Below are positions 16,512 through 24,353 of a stretch of DNA of 64,000 nucleotides, in pieces (position 1 is the first letter of the stretch; every line of letters begins with the position of its first letter). The stretch lies in contig NZ_BJHU01000005.1 of assembly GCF_005405905.1 (NCBI RefSeq), positions 186,001 to 250,000 of the forward strand, in the 5' to 3' direction. A model generated the notes under the pieces. The model ran no database searches. It saw nothing but the letters and a program-made list of their open reading frames with translations, and was not told where the DNA came from. The position numbers were made by a program, and so were the translations under genes. Origin of the DNA: Acidovorax sp. NB1 (lineage in GTDB: Bacteria; Pseudomonadota; Gammaproteobacteria; Burkholderiales; Burkholderiaceae_C).

Positions 16512-17291
16512 ATGCTGACCACCCAACGCAAACAGCTCCTGCTCGCTCGACTTCAGCAGGACGGCCAGATCGTGGCCAAGGCCTTCAGCGAGGAGCTGGG
16601 CATCTCGGAAGACACCGTGCGGCGCGACCTGCGCGAGCTGGCCGCCGAGGGCCGCTTGCAGCGTGTGCATGGCGGCGCCCTGCCCGCCTCGGCCGCTGTG
16701 AGCAGTCTGCAAGTGCGTGAGCAGCTGGCCCCCGAAGACAAGCGCGCCCTGGGCCGCGCCGGGGCCGCGCTCGTGTTGCCCGGCCAGGTGGTGATCCTGG
16801 ACGGAGGCACCACTTCGCTGCAGGTGGTGCAGCACCTGCCGCTGGACTTGCGCGCCACCGTGGTCACGCACAGCCCCACCGTGGCCGTGGCGCTGGCTGG
16901 GCATACGCAGGTGGAGGTGCTGGTGCTGGGCGGCCGGTTGTTCCGCCATTCCATGGTGAATGTGGGTGCCAGCGTGGTCGAGGCCGCCGCCCAGTTGCGG
17001 GCCGACCTGTACCTGATGGGTGTGACCGGCGTGCATGCCGAGGCCGGCCTGACCACGGGAGACTTTGAGGAAGCCGCCGTCAAGCGCGCCCTGCACCAGC
17101 GGGCGGCAGAGACGGTGGTGCTGGCCTCGCTCGACAAACTGGGCACGGCATCGCCGTTCAGCGTTGCCCCCTTGCGCGAACTAGCCGCACTGGTGGTGCC
17201 CGCCGCCACGCCACAGGCGCTGCGCAAAAAGCTGCAGGCCGGTGGCGCCAAGGTGGAGATCGCTGCAGGCAATCAGGCAATCAGGCAGTAG
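16512..17291 (+). CDS. DeoR/GlpR-family transcriptional regulator
   Basis: This 259-residue protein has the DeoR HTH at the N-terminus (FSEELGISEDTVRRDLRELAAEG followed by LQRVHGGALP) and a ribose-isomerase-like sensor domain (VILDGGTTSLQVVQHLP, GGRLFRHSMVNVGA, LYLMGVTGVHAEAGLTTGD). Such proteins repress sugar genes and respond to phosphorylated sugars. The ATG follows a strong promoter by about 40 nt with no obvious Shine-Dalgarno. No sugar operon lies directly next to it; the nearest candidate targets are itself and nudK. Its 3' end overlaps the convergent LysR gene by 11 nt. Confidence 0.9.
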   Translation: MLTTQRKQLLLARLQQDGQIVAKAFSEELGISEDTVRRDLRELAAEGRLQRVHGGALPASAAVSSLQVREQLAPEDKRALGRAGAALVLPGQVVILDGGTTSLQVVQHLPLDLRATVVTHSPTVAVALAGHTQVEVLVLGGRLFRHSMVNVGASVVEAAAQLRADLYLMGVTGVHAEAGLTTGDFEEAAVKRALHQRAAETVVLASLDKLGTASPFSVAPLRELAALVVPAATPQALRKKLQAGGAKVEIAAGNQAIRQ

Positions 17292-18186
17292 CGGCGCCAG
17301 TGCCCTGGCGCAGGTGCGCGACCAAGGCTGCGGCAAAGCCCGTCAGCACTGCGCCCTTGCGCACGCAGATCTGCAGATCGCGCTGCGCCCACGGTTCGTC
17401 CAGCTCCACCAGCACCGGCGGCTCGCTCAGGCCCGCCACCTGCAAGGCCGCGCCCCGGGGCACCAGGCCAATGCCAACGCCCGCGCCCACCATGCGGCAC
17501 ACGGCTTCAAAACTCCGCACCTGAATGCGCACGTCCAGATGCCGCCCCAGCGCGGCGGCGGCATTGGTCGTGAAGGTATGGATGGCCGAACCCGCGTGCA
17601 GCATCACAAAGGCCTGGTCCAACACCTCGGCAAACCCCACACGGCCGCGCCCTGCCAGCGCATGGCCTGCGGGCACGATGAGCACCAAGCGGTCTTGCCG
17701 ATAGGGCGCCAGCTCTACCCCGGCGCCCGTGCCGCTGTCCGCCAGCACCCCCACCTCGATCTCGCCGTTGGCCACGGCCACCACAATTTCGGCGCTGGTG
17801 CGCTCTTCCAGGCTCACGCTCACCTGGGGGTGTCGTTTGAGAAAGCCCGCCAGGTCATCGGGCAAAAAGGTGTGGGTGGCATGCGTGTTGGCCCACAGGC
17901 TCACATGGCCGCGAATGCCGGTGGCAAAGGGCGAGAGGTTGGCATGCATCTGCTCGATGCTCGCCAGCACCTGGCGGGCGTTGCGCAGCAGGGCCTCGCC
18001 CGCACGGGTCAGCGCCACGCCCCGCGTCTGGCGCTCGAACAGCGAGGTGTTCAGCGCCTCCTCCAGCCGCCGCAGCCGGTGGCTGGCCGACGACGGCGCC
18101 AGGTAGGCGCGCGCGGCACCGCGCGTGAGGTTGCGCTCTTCGGCAATGGCAACAAACAGGCGCAGGTCGGTGAGGTCGTAGTGCAA
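17281..18186 (-). CDS. LysR-family transcriptional regulator (TTG start)
   Basis: This 301-residue protein has an N-terminal winged HTH (FVAIAEERNLTRGAARAYLAPSSASHRLRRLEEAL) and a periplasmic-binding-type effector domain (HVSLWANTHATHTFLPDDLAGFLKRHP; LAPYRQDRLVLIVPAGHALA). An in-frame stop lies 12 nt upstream, and the only start that keeps the conserved DLRLFVAIAEE block is a TTG, so translation may be weak. It is divergent from an EamA exporter gene, the classic arrangement for an LTTR and its target. The gap holds a T-N11-A type box and a long palindrome. Confidence 0.88.
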   Translation of the reverse strand: MHYDLTDLRLFVAIAEERNLTRGAARAYLAPSSASHRLRRLEEALNTSLFERQTRGVALTRAGEALLRNARQVLASIEQMHANLSPFATGIRGHVSLWANTHATHTFLPDDLAGFLKRHPQVSVSLEERTSAEIVVAVANGEIEVGVLADSGTGAGVELAPYRQDRLVLIVPAGHALAGRGRVGFAEVLDQAFVMLHAGSAIHTFTTNAAAALGRHLDVRIQVRSFEAVCRMVGAGVGIGLVPRGAALQVAGLSEPPVLVELDEPWAQRDLQICVRKGAVLTGFAAALVAHLRQGTGAATA

Positions 18187-18197
18187 GGCGGGCTTTC

Positions 18198-18239
18198 AGA
18201 ACGTGTTCACGATCTCGCAGGGGATCGTGAACACGTTCT
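18198..18239. promoter_or_regulatory. Perfect 17-bp inverted repeat upstream of the LysR gene
   Basis: AGAACGTGTTCACGATC and GATCGTGAACACGTTCT are exact complements separated by eight bases (TCGCAGGG). The repeat starts 11 nt upstream of the TTG start of the LysR gene. It could be a DNA-binding site or a hairpin in the leader of that mRNA. It has no T-run, so a terminator is unlikely. Confidence 0.6.
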
Positions 18240-18242
18240 TAA

Positions 18243-18261
18243 CGTTCGTCGAATACGAACG
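18243..18261. promoter_or_regulatory. LysR-type box (T-N11-A palindrome)
   Basis: CGTTCGT-CGAAT-ACGAACG is a 7-bp-arm palindrome containing the T-N11-A core TCGTCGAATACGA. It lies between the divergent LysR and EamA genes, where LTTR recognition sites are normally found. Confidence 0.55.
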
Positions 18262-18377
18262 CATGGTTGCGAGATCAGCAATTGTGCCCTGCAGCATATG
18301 AGAGCAGGATGCCAGCCGTCTCATAAAAAGCACGCAAATCGTTCGGCCAAACCGCACAAAACGCGCAAACCCATTCC

Positions 18378-19328
18378 ATGCCCTGGAAAAACTGGTCCTC
18401 CGAACGCCTTGGTCTTGCCCTTGCCATCCTGGCAGCGCTGGGCTTCTCCTTCAAAGCCATCTTTGTGAAGCTGGCCTATGCCGTGCCCCAGGCCGTGCCG
18501 GTGGATTCCGTCACCCTGCTGTGCCTGCGCATGGCGTTTTCGGTGCCGGTGTTTGCCTGGGTGGGCTGGCGGGCCAGCCGCAACCTGGCTCCGCTGACGG
18601 GCCGCGACTGGCTGGCCATCGTGGCGCTGGGCCTGCTGGGCTACTACGGCGCGAGCATCCTCGACTTCATCGGCCTGCAGTACATCACCGCCAGCCTGGA
18701 GCGGTTGATCCTCTTCACCTACCCCACGCTCACCATCGTGATCGGCGTACTGTTCATGGGCAAGCGGGCCTCCCGCCGGGAGCTGGGGGCGCTGTTGTTG
18801 TCCTACGCAGGCATTGGCCTGGCCTTTGCGCACGACCTGCATGTGGCGGGCGATTCGCACGCCGTGTTGGTGGGCGCAGGGTTTGTGTTTGGCTCGGCCG
18901 TATCGTATGCGTTCTACCAGGCGGGCAGCGAGCCCGCCATCCGGCGCATGGGCGCGGCGCGCTTCACGGCACTGGCGATGCTGGTTTCCACAGGCGCCAC
19001 TCTGCTGCATTTTGTGGTGTCGCAACCTGTGGGCGCGCTGGTGCAGCCCGCGCCGGTCTACCTGCATGCGCTGGGCATGGCCGTGTTCTCCACCGTGTTG
19101 CCCGTGTTCATGACGTCGGCCGCCATCCGCCGCATTGGCGCCTCCAAAACCGCGCTCATCGGCACGCTAGGCCCCATCCTGACGATCTTTTTTGGCGTCT
19201 GGCTGCTGGATGAACCGTTGACCTGGTGGCAGATGGGGGGTGCGGCGCTGGTGCTCGCGGGGGTGATGCTGATCGGGCGCCGCAGCGCACCTACTCCCTT
19301 GCCGAAGGCTGCCAAGCCTGCAATGTAG
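18378..19328 (+). CDS. EamA-family (DMT superfamily) exporter
   Basis: This 316-residue protein has ten predicted membrane helices in two EamA halves. The first half runs from LGLALAILAALGFSFKAIFVKLAY to YPTLTIVIGVLFMGKRASRREL. The second runs from VLVGAGFVFGSAVSYAFYQAGS to IGTLGPILTIFFGVWLLDEPLTWWQ. The end-of-half motif (LFMGKRASRRE / WLLDEPLTWWQ) is typical of the family. Members export amino acids or metabolites, and the substrate cannot be assigned here. Control by the divergent LysR regulator is likely from position. The C-terminal tail is short and polar. Confidence 0.88.
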   Translation: MPWKNWSSERLGLALAILAALGFSFKAIFVKLAYAVPQAVPVDSVTLLCLRMAFSVPVFAWVGWRASRNLAPLTGRDWLAIVALGLLGYYGASILDFIGLQYITASLERLILFTYPTLTIVIGVLFMGKRASRRELGALLLSYAGIGLAFAHDLHVAGDSHAVLVGAGFVFGSAVSYAFYQAGSEPAIRRMGAARFTALAMLVSTGATLLHFVVSQPVGALVQPAPVYLHALGMAVFSTVLPVFMTSAAIRRIGASKTALIGTLGPILTIFFGVWLLDEPLTWWQMGGAALVLAGVMLIGRRSAPTPLPKAAKPAM

Positions 19329-19349
19329 GCCCGCCGTCGGCCAGACTGG

Positions 19350-20396
19350 CTAGGGCAGGTTTTCCCGAAAGATGACCTGGCTGCGGGTGGCCTCCACACC
19401 GCTCGTGGCGTCCCGCCCGTCCCGCAGGTTGGCAAAGATACGCACGCAGTTCATCACCGCGCCGAGCGGGTTCTGCGTGATGACCGCATCCATGGTGCCG
19501 TCGATCAGCAGAGCGCGGGTGTCGGGCGTGAGGCCGTGGCCGATGAAGACCACCTTGTGCTCCAGCCCGGCTTCCTTGAGGGCGCGGCCGATGCCTTCTG
19601 CGCCGCCACCGATGTTGTAGATGCCGGCCAGGTCGGGGTGCTGCTCCAGCAGACTGCGCGCCTGCTGGTAGTTGCGCTCGGCGTCGTCCTGGCCCTCGCG
19701 CACACCCACCACTTGCACCAAAGGGAATTGTTCTTCGAACAAGTGCAGAAAGCCTGCCTCGCGCTCCTCGTGCGCGCGGTAGCGCAGCGAGCCCACGATC
19801 ATCGCCACGCGGGCGTTGCGGCTGAGCGCCAGCGGGCCCATGAAGCGGGCAATGAGGTAGCCCGCGGTGCGGCCCGCCGCACGGTTGTCCAGGCCCACAT
19901 AGGCCGCCCGGCGCGAGCTCGACAGGTCCGAGATCAGCGTGACGGTGGGCACACCCTGCTCGGCCAGTTGGGCCACGGCCTCACGCACCACGGGGTGCTC
20001 CAGCGCCATGAAGGCAATGCCGTCGCATCGCTTGCCGTGGTGCAGCAGCGCTTTGGCCAAAGCATCTGGGTTGAAGCTCTCGATGTAGGCTGCCTGGCAG
20101 CGCACGTTGAACGGTGCCCAATGCTCCTGCGCGTAGCCGATCACATCGCCCAGCATCTGCAAAAAGCGGTTGCTGCCCTCGGGGATCAGCACCATCAAAC
20201 GCAGGGGCTGCGGCTGTGCCTGCAGCGTGGCTTGCGCCTCTGCCTGCGGCAAATACCCCAGGCTGATGGCCGCCTGCATCACGCGCTGCACGGTGGCACT
20301 GCGTACGCCCGCGCGCTGGTTGAGCACCCGGTCCACCGTGGCGGTGGAGACACCAGACAACTGGGCGATATCAGGGATGCGGGGGTGTTTGGACAT
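19350..20396 (-). CDS. LacI-family transcriptional regulator
   Basis: This 348-residue protein has the N-terminal LacI HTH (IPDIAQLSGVSTATVDRVLNQRAGVRSATVQRVMQAA) and a sugar-binding-protein-like sensor (LMVLIPEGSNRFLQMLGDVIGYAQE, CDGIAFMALEHPVVREAV, YVGLDNRAAGRTAGYLIARFMG, GIYNIGGGAEGIGRAL). The VGLDNRAAGRTAGYL block is typical of periplasmic-binding-type folds with a carbohydrate ligand. It is divergent from the transporter/RuBisCO-like operon, so it is the likely repressor. A 9-bp perfect inverted repeat lies just upstream. A start three codons further up (MIF) is possible. Confidence 0.9.
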   Translation of the reverse strand: MSKHPRIPDIAQLSGVSTATVDRVLNQRAGVRSATVQRVMQAAISLGYLPQAEAQATLQAQPQPLRLMVLIPEGSNRFLQMLGDVIGYAQEHWAPFNVRCQAAYIESFNPDALAKALLHHGKRCDGIAFMALEHPVVREAVAQLAEQGVPTVTLISDLSSSRRAAYVGLDNRAAGRTAGYLIARFMGPLALSRNARVAMIVGSLRYRAHEEREAGFLHLFEEQFPLVQVVGVREGQDDAERNYQQARSLLEQHPDLAGIYNIGGGAEGIGRALKEAGLEHKVVFIGHGLTPDTRALLIDGTMDAVITQNPLGAVMNCVRIFANLRDGRDATSGVEATRSQVIFRENLP

Positions 20397-20409
20397 AAAA
20401 ATCAATCAA

Positions 20410-20444
20410 AATCCATCATTGCATTTGCTGGTATTTGATGGATT
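20410..20444. promoter_or_regulatory. Candidate LacI-regulator operator (inverted repeat)
   Basis: AATCCATCA and TGATGGATT are perfect complements with 17 bases between them, in the divergent gap 14-48 bp upstream of the LacI gene. The spacing is longer than a single LacI palindrome, so this may be two half-sites or a looped pair. No better palindrome is seen in the gap. Confidence 0.5.
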
Positions 20445-20548
20445 CTGCGGATAGTATCACTGCAGCTTCGGTGCCGAAAGGCATCAAATTCGATCAGTAC
20501 AAACCCTAGATTGCGGCGGCACAGACCGACTGCACAGGAGACAAGCCC

Positions 20549-20608
20549 ATGCCTGATATCCCTTCTTCGTTCCGCCGACGCGCGCCCTGCACCGCCCGCC
20601 TGGGCTAG
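20549..20608 (+). CDS. Short leader ORF (19 residues) at the head of the ABC operon
   Basis: An ATG preceded by an excellent GGAG ribosome-binding site opens a 19-codon frame, MPDIPSSFRRRAPCTARLG, which ends 17 nt before the permease ATG. The permease itself has no good ribosome-binding site, so it may depend on translation of this leader. The frame differs from that of the permease. It has four Arg codons and one Cys. It is not recognised as a known leader peptide. It could also be the remains of a frameshifted start. Confidence 0.45.
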   Translation: MPDIPSSFRRRAPCTARLG

Positions 20609-20625
20609 ATCGCTGCTGCGGCTCC

Positions 20626-21309
20626 ATGCAATACGAATTCGACTTTGCCAGCGTGCTGGCCAACTGGCCCCAGTTTCTGGAAGGGGCCTGGATGACCATC
20701 CTGCTGTCCTTCCCGGCCACGGTGATTGGTTTTGTGGGCGGCACGCTATTGGCAATTGGCCGGCGCGGCAACACGCCTTGGGTGGCCAAGACCTGCGGTG
20801 CCTATGTGGAAGTGCTGCGCAACACGCCGCTGCTGGTGCAGGTGTTTCTGGTGTTCTTCGGCCTGGCCAGCCTGGGCTGGAAGGTGCCTGCATTTGCAGC
20901 GGCGTTGCTGACGCTGGTGATCAACGTGGCGGCCTACACCTGCGAAATCATGCGCGCCGGCATGGACTCCATCCACAAGGGCCAGATCGAGGCCGCCGAA
21001 TGCCTGGGCCTGACGCGGCGGCAGGTGTACTGGCATGTGGTGCTGCGCCCGGCCATGGAGAAGGTCTACCCCGCGCTCACCAGCCAGTTCGTGCTGCTGA
21101 TGCTGGCCTCGTCCATCACCTCGCAGATCTCGGTGGAGGAGCTGACGGCCATCGCGGCCCGCGTGCAGTCTGAAACCTTCCGCCCCTTCGAGGCCTACAT
21201 CCTGGTCGCCGTGGCCTACCTGGTGCTGTCGCTGCTGATGCGCGCCGGGCTGTGGCTGTTCGGTCAGATCGTGTTCACGCGCCAACGCAAACTGAGGAGC
21301 GCCAAATGA
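20626..21309 (+). CDS. Polar amino acid-type ABC transporter permease, subunit 1
   Basis: This 227-residue inner-membrane permease of the HisMQ/GlnP type has about five helices, starting with WMTILLSFPATVIGFVGGTLLAIG. The EAA loop is AAECLGLTRRQVYWHVVLRPAM, the site that docks to the ATPase. It opens the transporter operon and is coupled to the second permease by an ATGA overlap. There is no clear Shine-Dalgarno before its ATG. A heterodimer with the next gene product is expected. The family mostly moves amino acids, but the operon context here is acid-sugar catabolism. Confidence 0.9.
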   Translation: MQYEFDFASVLANWPQFLEGAWMTILLSFPATVIGFVGGTLLAIGRRGNTPWVAKTCGAYVEVLRNTPLLVQVFLVFFGLASLGWKVPAFAAALLTLVINVAAYTCEIMRAGMDSIHKGQIEAAECLGLTRRQVYWHVVLRPAMEKVYPALTSQFVLLMLASSITSQISVEELTAIAARVQSETFRPFEAYILVAVAYLVLSLLMRAGLWLFGQIVFTRQRKLRSAK

Positions 21310-21992
21310 TCGACGGTGGACTGAATGCACACCACCTGCAGTACCTGCTGTTCGGCGCGCTGTGGACCATCGGCCTGTCGCTGATCGCCTTTGTGGGCGG
21401 CGGCCTGGCCGGGGGCGTGATTGCGCTGTGCCGCGTCAGCCCCATCAAGGCGGTGCGCTGGACCACGATTGCGTGGATCCAGATCATCCAGGGCACGCCG
21501 CTGCTGGTGGTGCTGTTCCTGTGCTACTTCGGCCTTTCCATCATGGGGCTGGAGCTGCCCGCCATCGTGGCCGCCAGCATCGCGATGATTGTTTACGTCA
21601 GTGCCTACCTGGGCGAAATCTGGCGCGGTTGCATCGAATCGGTGCCGCGCACGCAGTGGGAGGCGGCCGAATGCCTGGCCCTGTCGCGCACCCAGCGCAT
21701 GCGGCTGGTGGTGCTGCCCCAGGCGGTGCGCATTGCCACCCCGCCCACGGTGGGCTTCATGGTGCAGATCGTCAAGAACACGTCGCTCGCGTCCATCGTG
21801 GGGTTCATCGAGCTGGTGCGTGCCGGGCAGCTCATCAACAACTCCATCTTCCAGCCGTTCACCGTGTACCTGCTGATTGCCATCGTGTACTTCGCAATGT
21901 GCTATCCGCTGTCGGTCTGGAGCCGCAAGCTGGAGCAGCGCCAGCAGTTTGGAAACCGTGGCACGGCCACCCCTTCTGTGACCACCGCATGA
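21306..21992 (+). CDS. Polar amino acid-type ABC transporter permease, subunit 2
   Basis: This is a 228-residue HisMQ-type permease with a first helix LLFGALWTIGLSLIAFVGGGLAGGVIAL and the EAA motif AAECLALSRTQRMRLVVLPQAV. The sequence QGTPLLVVLFLCYFGL is the typical substrate-path helix. It starts inside the stop codon of subunit 1 and should pair with it in the membrane. Its last codons overlap a possible upstream start of the ATPase gene. Confidence 0.9.
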   Translation: MIDGGLNAHHLQYLLFGALWTIGLSLIAFVGGGLAGGVIALCRVSPIKAVRWTTIAWIQIIQGTPLLVVLFLCYFGLSIMGLELPAIVAASIAMIVYVSAYLGEIWRGCIESVPRTQWEAAECLALSRTQRMRLVVLPQAVRIATPPTVGFMVQIVKNTSLASIVGFIELVRAGQLINNSIFQPFTVYLLIAIVYFAMCYPLSVWSRKLEQRQQFGNRGTATPSVTTA

Positions 21993-22006
21993 AACGAGAA
22001 GACACC

Positions 22007-22789
22007 ATGAACCTCGCCCGAGACGCTGCCGTGCAACCCTCCCAGCCAGCGGCTTCGCCTGCGCACACCGTCGTTGAGCTGAAGGATGTGCACAAGAGCT
22101 TCGGCAGCAACCAGGTGCTCAAGGGCGTGTCGTTCGCCATTCCTAAGGGCCAGGTCGTTGCCATCATCGGCAAGAGCGGGTCGGGCAAAAGCACCGCGCT
22201 GCGCTGCATCGACCGGCTGGAGATCATTGACAGCGGCACCATCCACGTGTGCGGCCACGCGGTGCACGACCCGGCCATCGACCTGCGCCAGCTGCGGCAG
22301 GACGTGGGCATCGTGTTCCAGAGCTACAACCTGTTCCCGCACCTCACGGTGGAGCAGAACATCACGCTCGCGCCCAAGGCCGTCAAGAACCTGCCCGCCG
22401 CCCAGGCGCGTGCCATTGCCGCACGCACACTGCAGCAGGTGGGCCTGGCCGACAAGGCGCAGGCCTACCCCGAGCAGCTATCGGGCGGCCAGCAGCAGCG
22501 CGTGGCCATTGCACGGTCGCTGGCCATGGAGCCGCAGGTGATGCTGTTCGACGAAGTGACCTCGGCGCTGGACCCACAGCTCACCGGCGAGGTGCTGCGC
22601 GTCATCGAATCGCTGGCCCAGGGCGGCATGACCATGGTGCTGGTCACCCACGAGATGGAATTCGCCGCGCGCGTGGCCGACACAGTGATCTACATGCACG
22701 AGGGCAAGGTCTGGGAGACCGGCCCCGGCGACATGCTGAAGAACCCGCAAACGGCCGAGCTGCGCGACTTTCTGTCGCACGGGCTGTGA
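22007..22789 (+). CDS. ABC transporter ATP-binding protein (GlnQ/HisP type)
   Basis: This 260-residue ATPase has an intact Walker A (GKSGSGKSTALRC), Q-loop (IVFQSYNLFPHLTV), signature (LSGGQQQRVAIARSLAMEP) and Walker B (VMLFDEVTSALDP). It also has the H-loop (VTHEMEFA). These match the polar amino acid uptake family (family 3). An ATG 18 nt upstream overlaps the permease stop, but the chosen ATG has an acceptable AGAAGA-type site. It powers the two permeases encoded just upstream. Confidence 0.93.
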   Translation: MNLARDAAVQPSQPAASPAHTVVELKDVHKSFGSNQVLKGVSFAIPKGQVVAIIGKSGSGKSTALRCIDRLEIIDSGTIHVCGHAVHDPAIDLRQLRQDVGIVFQSYNLFPHLTVEQNITLAPKAVKNLPAAQARAIAARTLQQVGLADKAQAYPEQLSGGQQQRVAIARSLAMEPQVMLFDEVTSALDPQLTGEVLRVIESLAQGGMTMVLVTHEMEFAARVADTVIYMHEGKVWETGPGDMLKNPQTAELRDFLSHGL

Positions 22790-22839
22790 TCCGTTCCTTT
22801 TTTGATTCCCTTGCCAAAAACCACCAGGAGACATTTCAC

Positions 22840-23640
22840 ATGACCGCTTCCCGCACCCGCATCCTGCGCCGCGCCCTGCTCGCCACCGCCGCAGCCGCCC
22901 TGTGCCTGCCCGCCATGGCAGACCTGGCCGAGATCAAGTCCGCCGGCAAACTGCGCGTGGGCATCGACTTTGGCGCGCCGTTCTATGGCTATGTGGACGA
23001 GAAGATGAAGCCCGTGGGCTCGGACGTGGAAGCGGCCGAGTTGCTGGCCAAGGACCTGGGCCTGACGCTGGAGATCGTGAACACCACCAACTCCGCGCGC
23101 ATCCCCAACCTGTTGTCGAACAAGGTGGACCTGATCATCTCGTCGCTGTCGATCACGCCCGAGCGCCAGAAGGCCGTGGACTTCTCCATGCCCTACGGCG
23201 CCATCCAGGCGGCCGTGGGCGCGCCCAAGAGCCTCAAGCTCACCAGCATCGACGATCTGGCGGGCAAGACGGTGGCCGTGACGCGCGGTGGCCCGCAGGA
23301 CAAGATCGTGACCGAGCGCGCGCCGCAGGCCAAGGTGGTGCGCTTTGACGATGAATCCGCCTCCATCACCGCTGCCGCCACGGGACAGGCCGACATCGTG
23401 GCCATCACGCCGCCCATCATCACGGCCATTGCCAAGAAGAACCCGGCGCGCGAGTTCGAGACCAAGTTCATCCTGCAGTCTTACCAGTTGGGCATGGCCA
23501 TGCGCAAGGGCCAACCCGAGCTGATGAAGGCCGTCAACGGCTGGATCAAGACCAACCTGACCAACGGCAAGCTCAACGACATCCACCTGAAGTACGCGGG
23601 CGTGCCGATCCCCAAGGAAATCATCGACGGCGCCAAGTAA
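22840..23640 (+). CDS. Periplasmic solute-binding protein, family 3
   Basis: This 266-residue protein has a signal peptide (RRALLATAAAALCLPAMA, cleaved near residue 27) followed by the family-3 start AEIKSAGKLRVGIDFGAPFYGYVDE. SSLSITPERQKAVDFSMPYG and VAVTRGGPQDKIVTE are the usual hinge and second-lobe blocks. The ligand-binding Arg/Asp positions seen in amino acid binders are not clear to me, so the ligand may not be an amino acid. A GGAG site precedes the start. It completes a four-gene transporter unit. Confidence 0.9.
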   Translation: MTASRTRILRRALLATAAAALCLPAMADLAEIKSAGKLRVGIDFGAPFYGYVDEKMKPVGSDVEAAELLAKDLGLTLEIVNTTNSARIPNLLSNKVDLIISSLSITPERQKAVDFSMPYGAIQAAVGAPKSLKLTSIDDLAGKTVAVTRGGPQDKIVTERAPQAKVVRFDDESASITAAATGQADIVAITPPIITAIAKKNPAREFETKFILQSYQLGMAMRKGQPELMKAVNGWIKTNLTNGKLNDIHLKYAGVPIPKEIIDGAK

Positions 23641-23736
23641 GCGCTGCACCGTAGGCAAAGGCGAGTGACGGCCGGTGGGCAATGCCCCCGTTCAGCGCTG
23701 CCCTGCCCTGACGCATCACCATCAAAGGAAATTCTT

Positions 23737-24279
23737 ATGAGCCGTCACTTCGGCGCCATCCGCCAGCTGGGCTATGTGGTCCACGACATCGAAGCCGCCA
23801 TGGACTACTGGAGCAACACCCTGGGCGTCGGCCCCTGGTTCTACAACCCCAAGGTTCCGATCAAGAACTACGTCTACCGGGGCGAGTCGCACGAACCGCA
23901 CAACTCGGTGGCGCTCGCCAACTCGGGCTACGTGCAGGTCGAGCTGATCCAGACCCGCAACGACGTGCCATCGATGTACCGCGACTTTTTGCAGGCCGGG
24001 CGCACCGGGCTGCAGCACGTGGCCTACTGGACCAGCGACTACGACGCCGACCTGGCACGCCTGACTGCCCAGGGCTTCAAGGCGGTGATGAGCGGCGAGG
24101 TGGGCGAGAAAGGCCGCTTTGTGTACTTTGACACCGAGTACCACCCGGGCACGGTGATCGAGCTGTCGGAAGTGGCCGGCCCCAAGGGCCGCATGTTCGA
24201 CCTGATCCGCGCCGAGTCGGAAACCTGGGACGGCAAGACCGACCCGGTGCGCCCCTTCCCGGACCTCTCCAAGATCTGA
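23737..24279 (+). CDS. VOC-superfamily protein (methylmalonyl-CoA epimerase-like fold)
   Basis: This 180-residue protein has two betaalphabeta repeats of the vicinal oxygen chelate fold: IRQLGYVVHDIEAAMDYWSNTLGVGPW and GLQHVAYWTSDYDADLARL. Likely metal ligands are the Gln/His region near residue 10, Glu in VQVELIQ, His in LQHVAYW and Glu in GTVIELSEV. Members are isomerases, epimerases or dioxygenases, and a role in rearranging a sugar-acid intermediate of this operon is inference. It lies 96 bp after the binding-protein gene, with AAAGGAA before the start, and 74 bp before the RuBisCO-like gene. Confidence 0.82.
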   Translation: MSRHFGAIRQLGYVVHDIEAAMDYWSNTLGVGPWFYNPKVPIKNYVYRGESHEPHNSVALANSGYVQVELIQTRNDVPSMYRDFLQAGRTGLQHVAYWTSDYDADLARLTAQGFKAVMSGEVGEKGRFVYFDTEYHPGTVIELSEVAGPKGRMFDLIRAESETWDGKTDPVRPFPDLSKI

Positions 24280-24280
24280 T

Positions 24281-24337
24281 TTCAAGCCAAATAGCCCTTT
24301 ACCGCCTGTCCATAAAGCGCTAGCAGCTATCAAAACC
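24281..24337 (+). repeat. Dispersed intergenic repeat, copy 4
   Basis: TTCAAGCCAAATAGCCCTTT, then ACCGCCTGTCCATAAAGCGC and TAGCAGCTATCAAAAC fill the gap between the VOC and RuBisCO-like genes. The block order is the same as in copies 1-3. Confidence 0.7.
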
Positions 24338-24353
24338 ATAGTGCACTCTGCCC

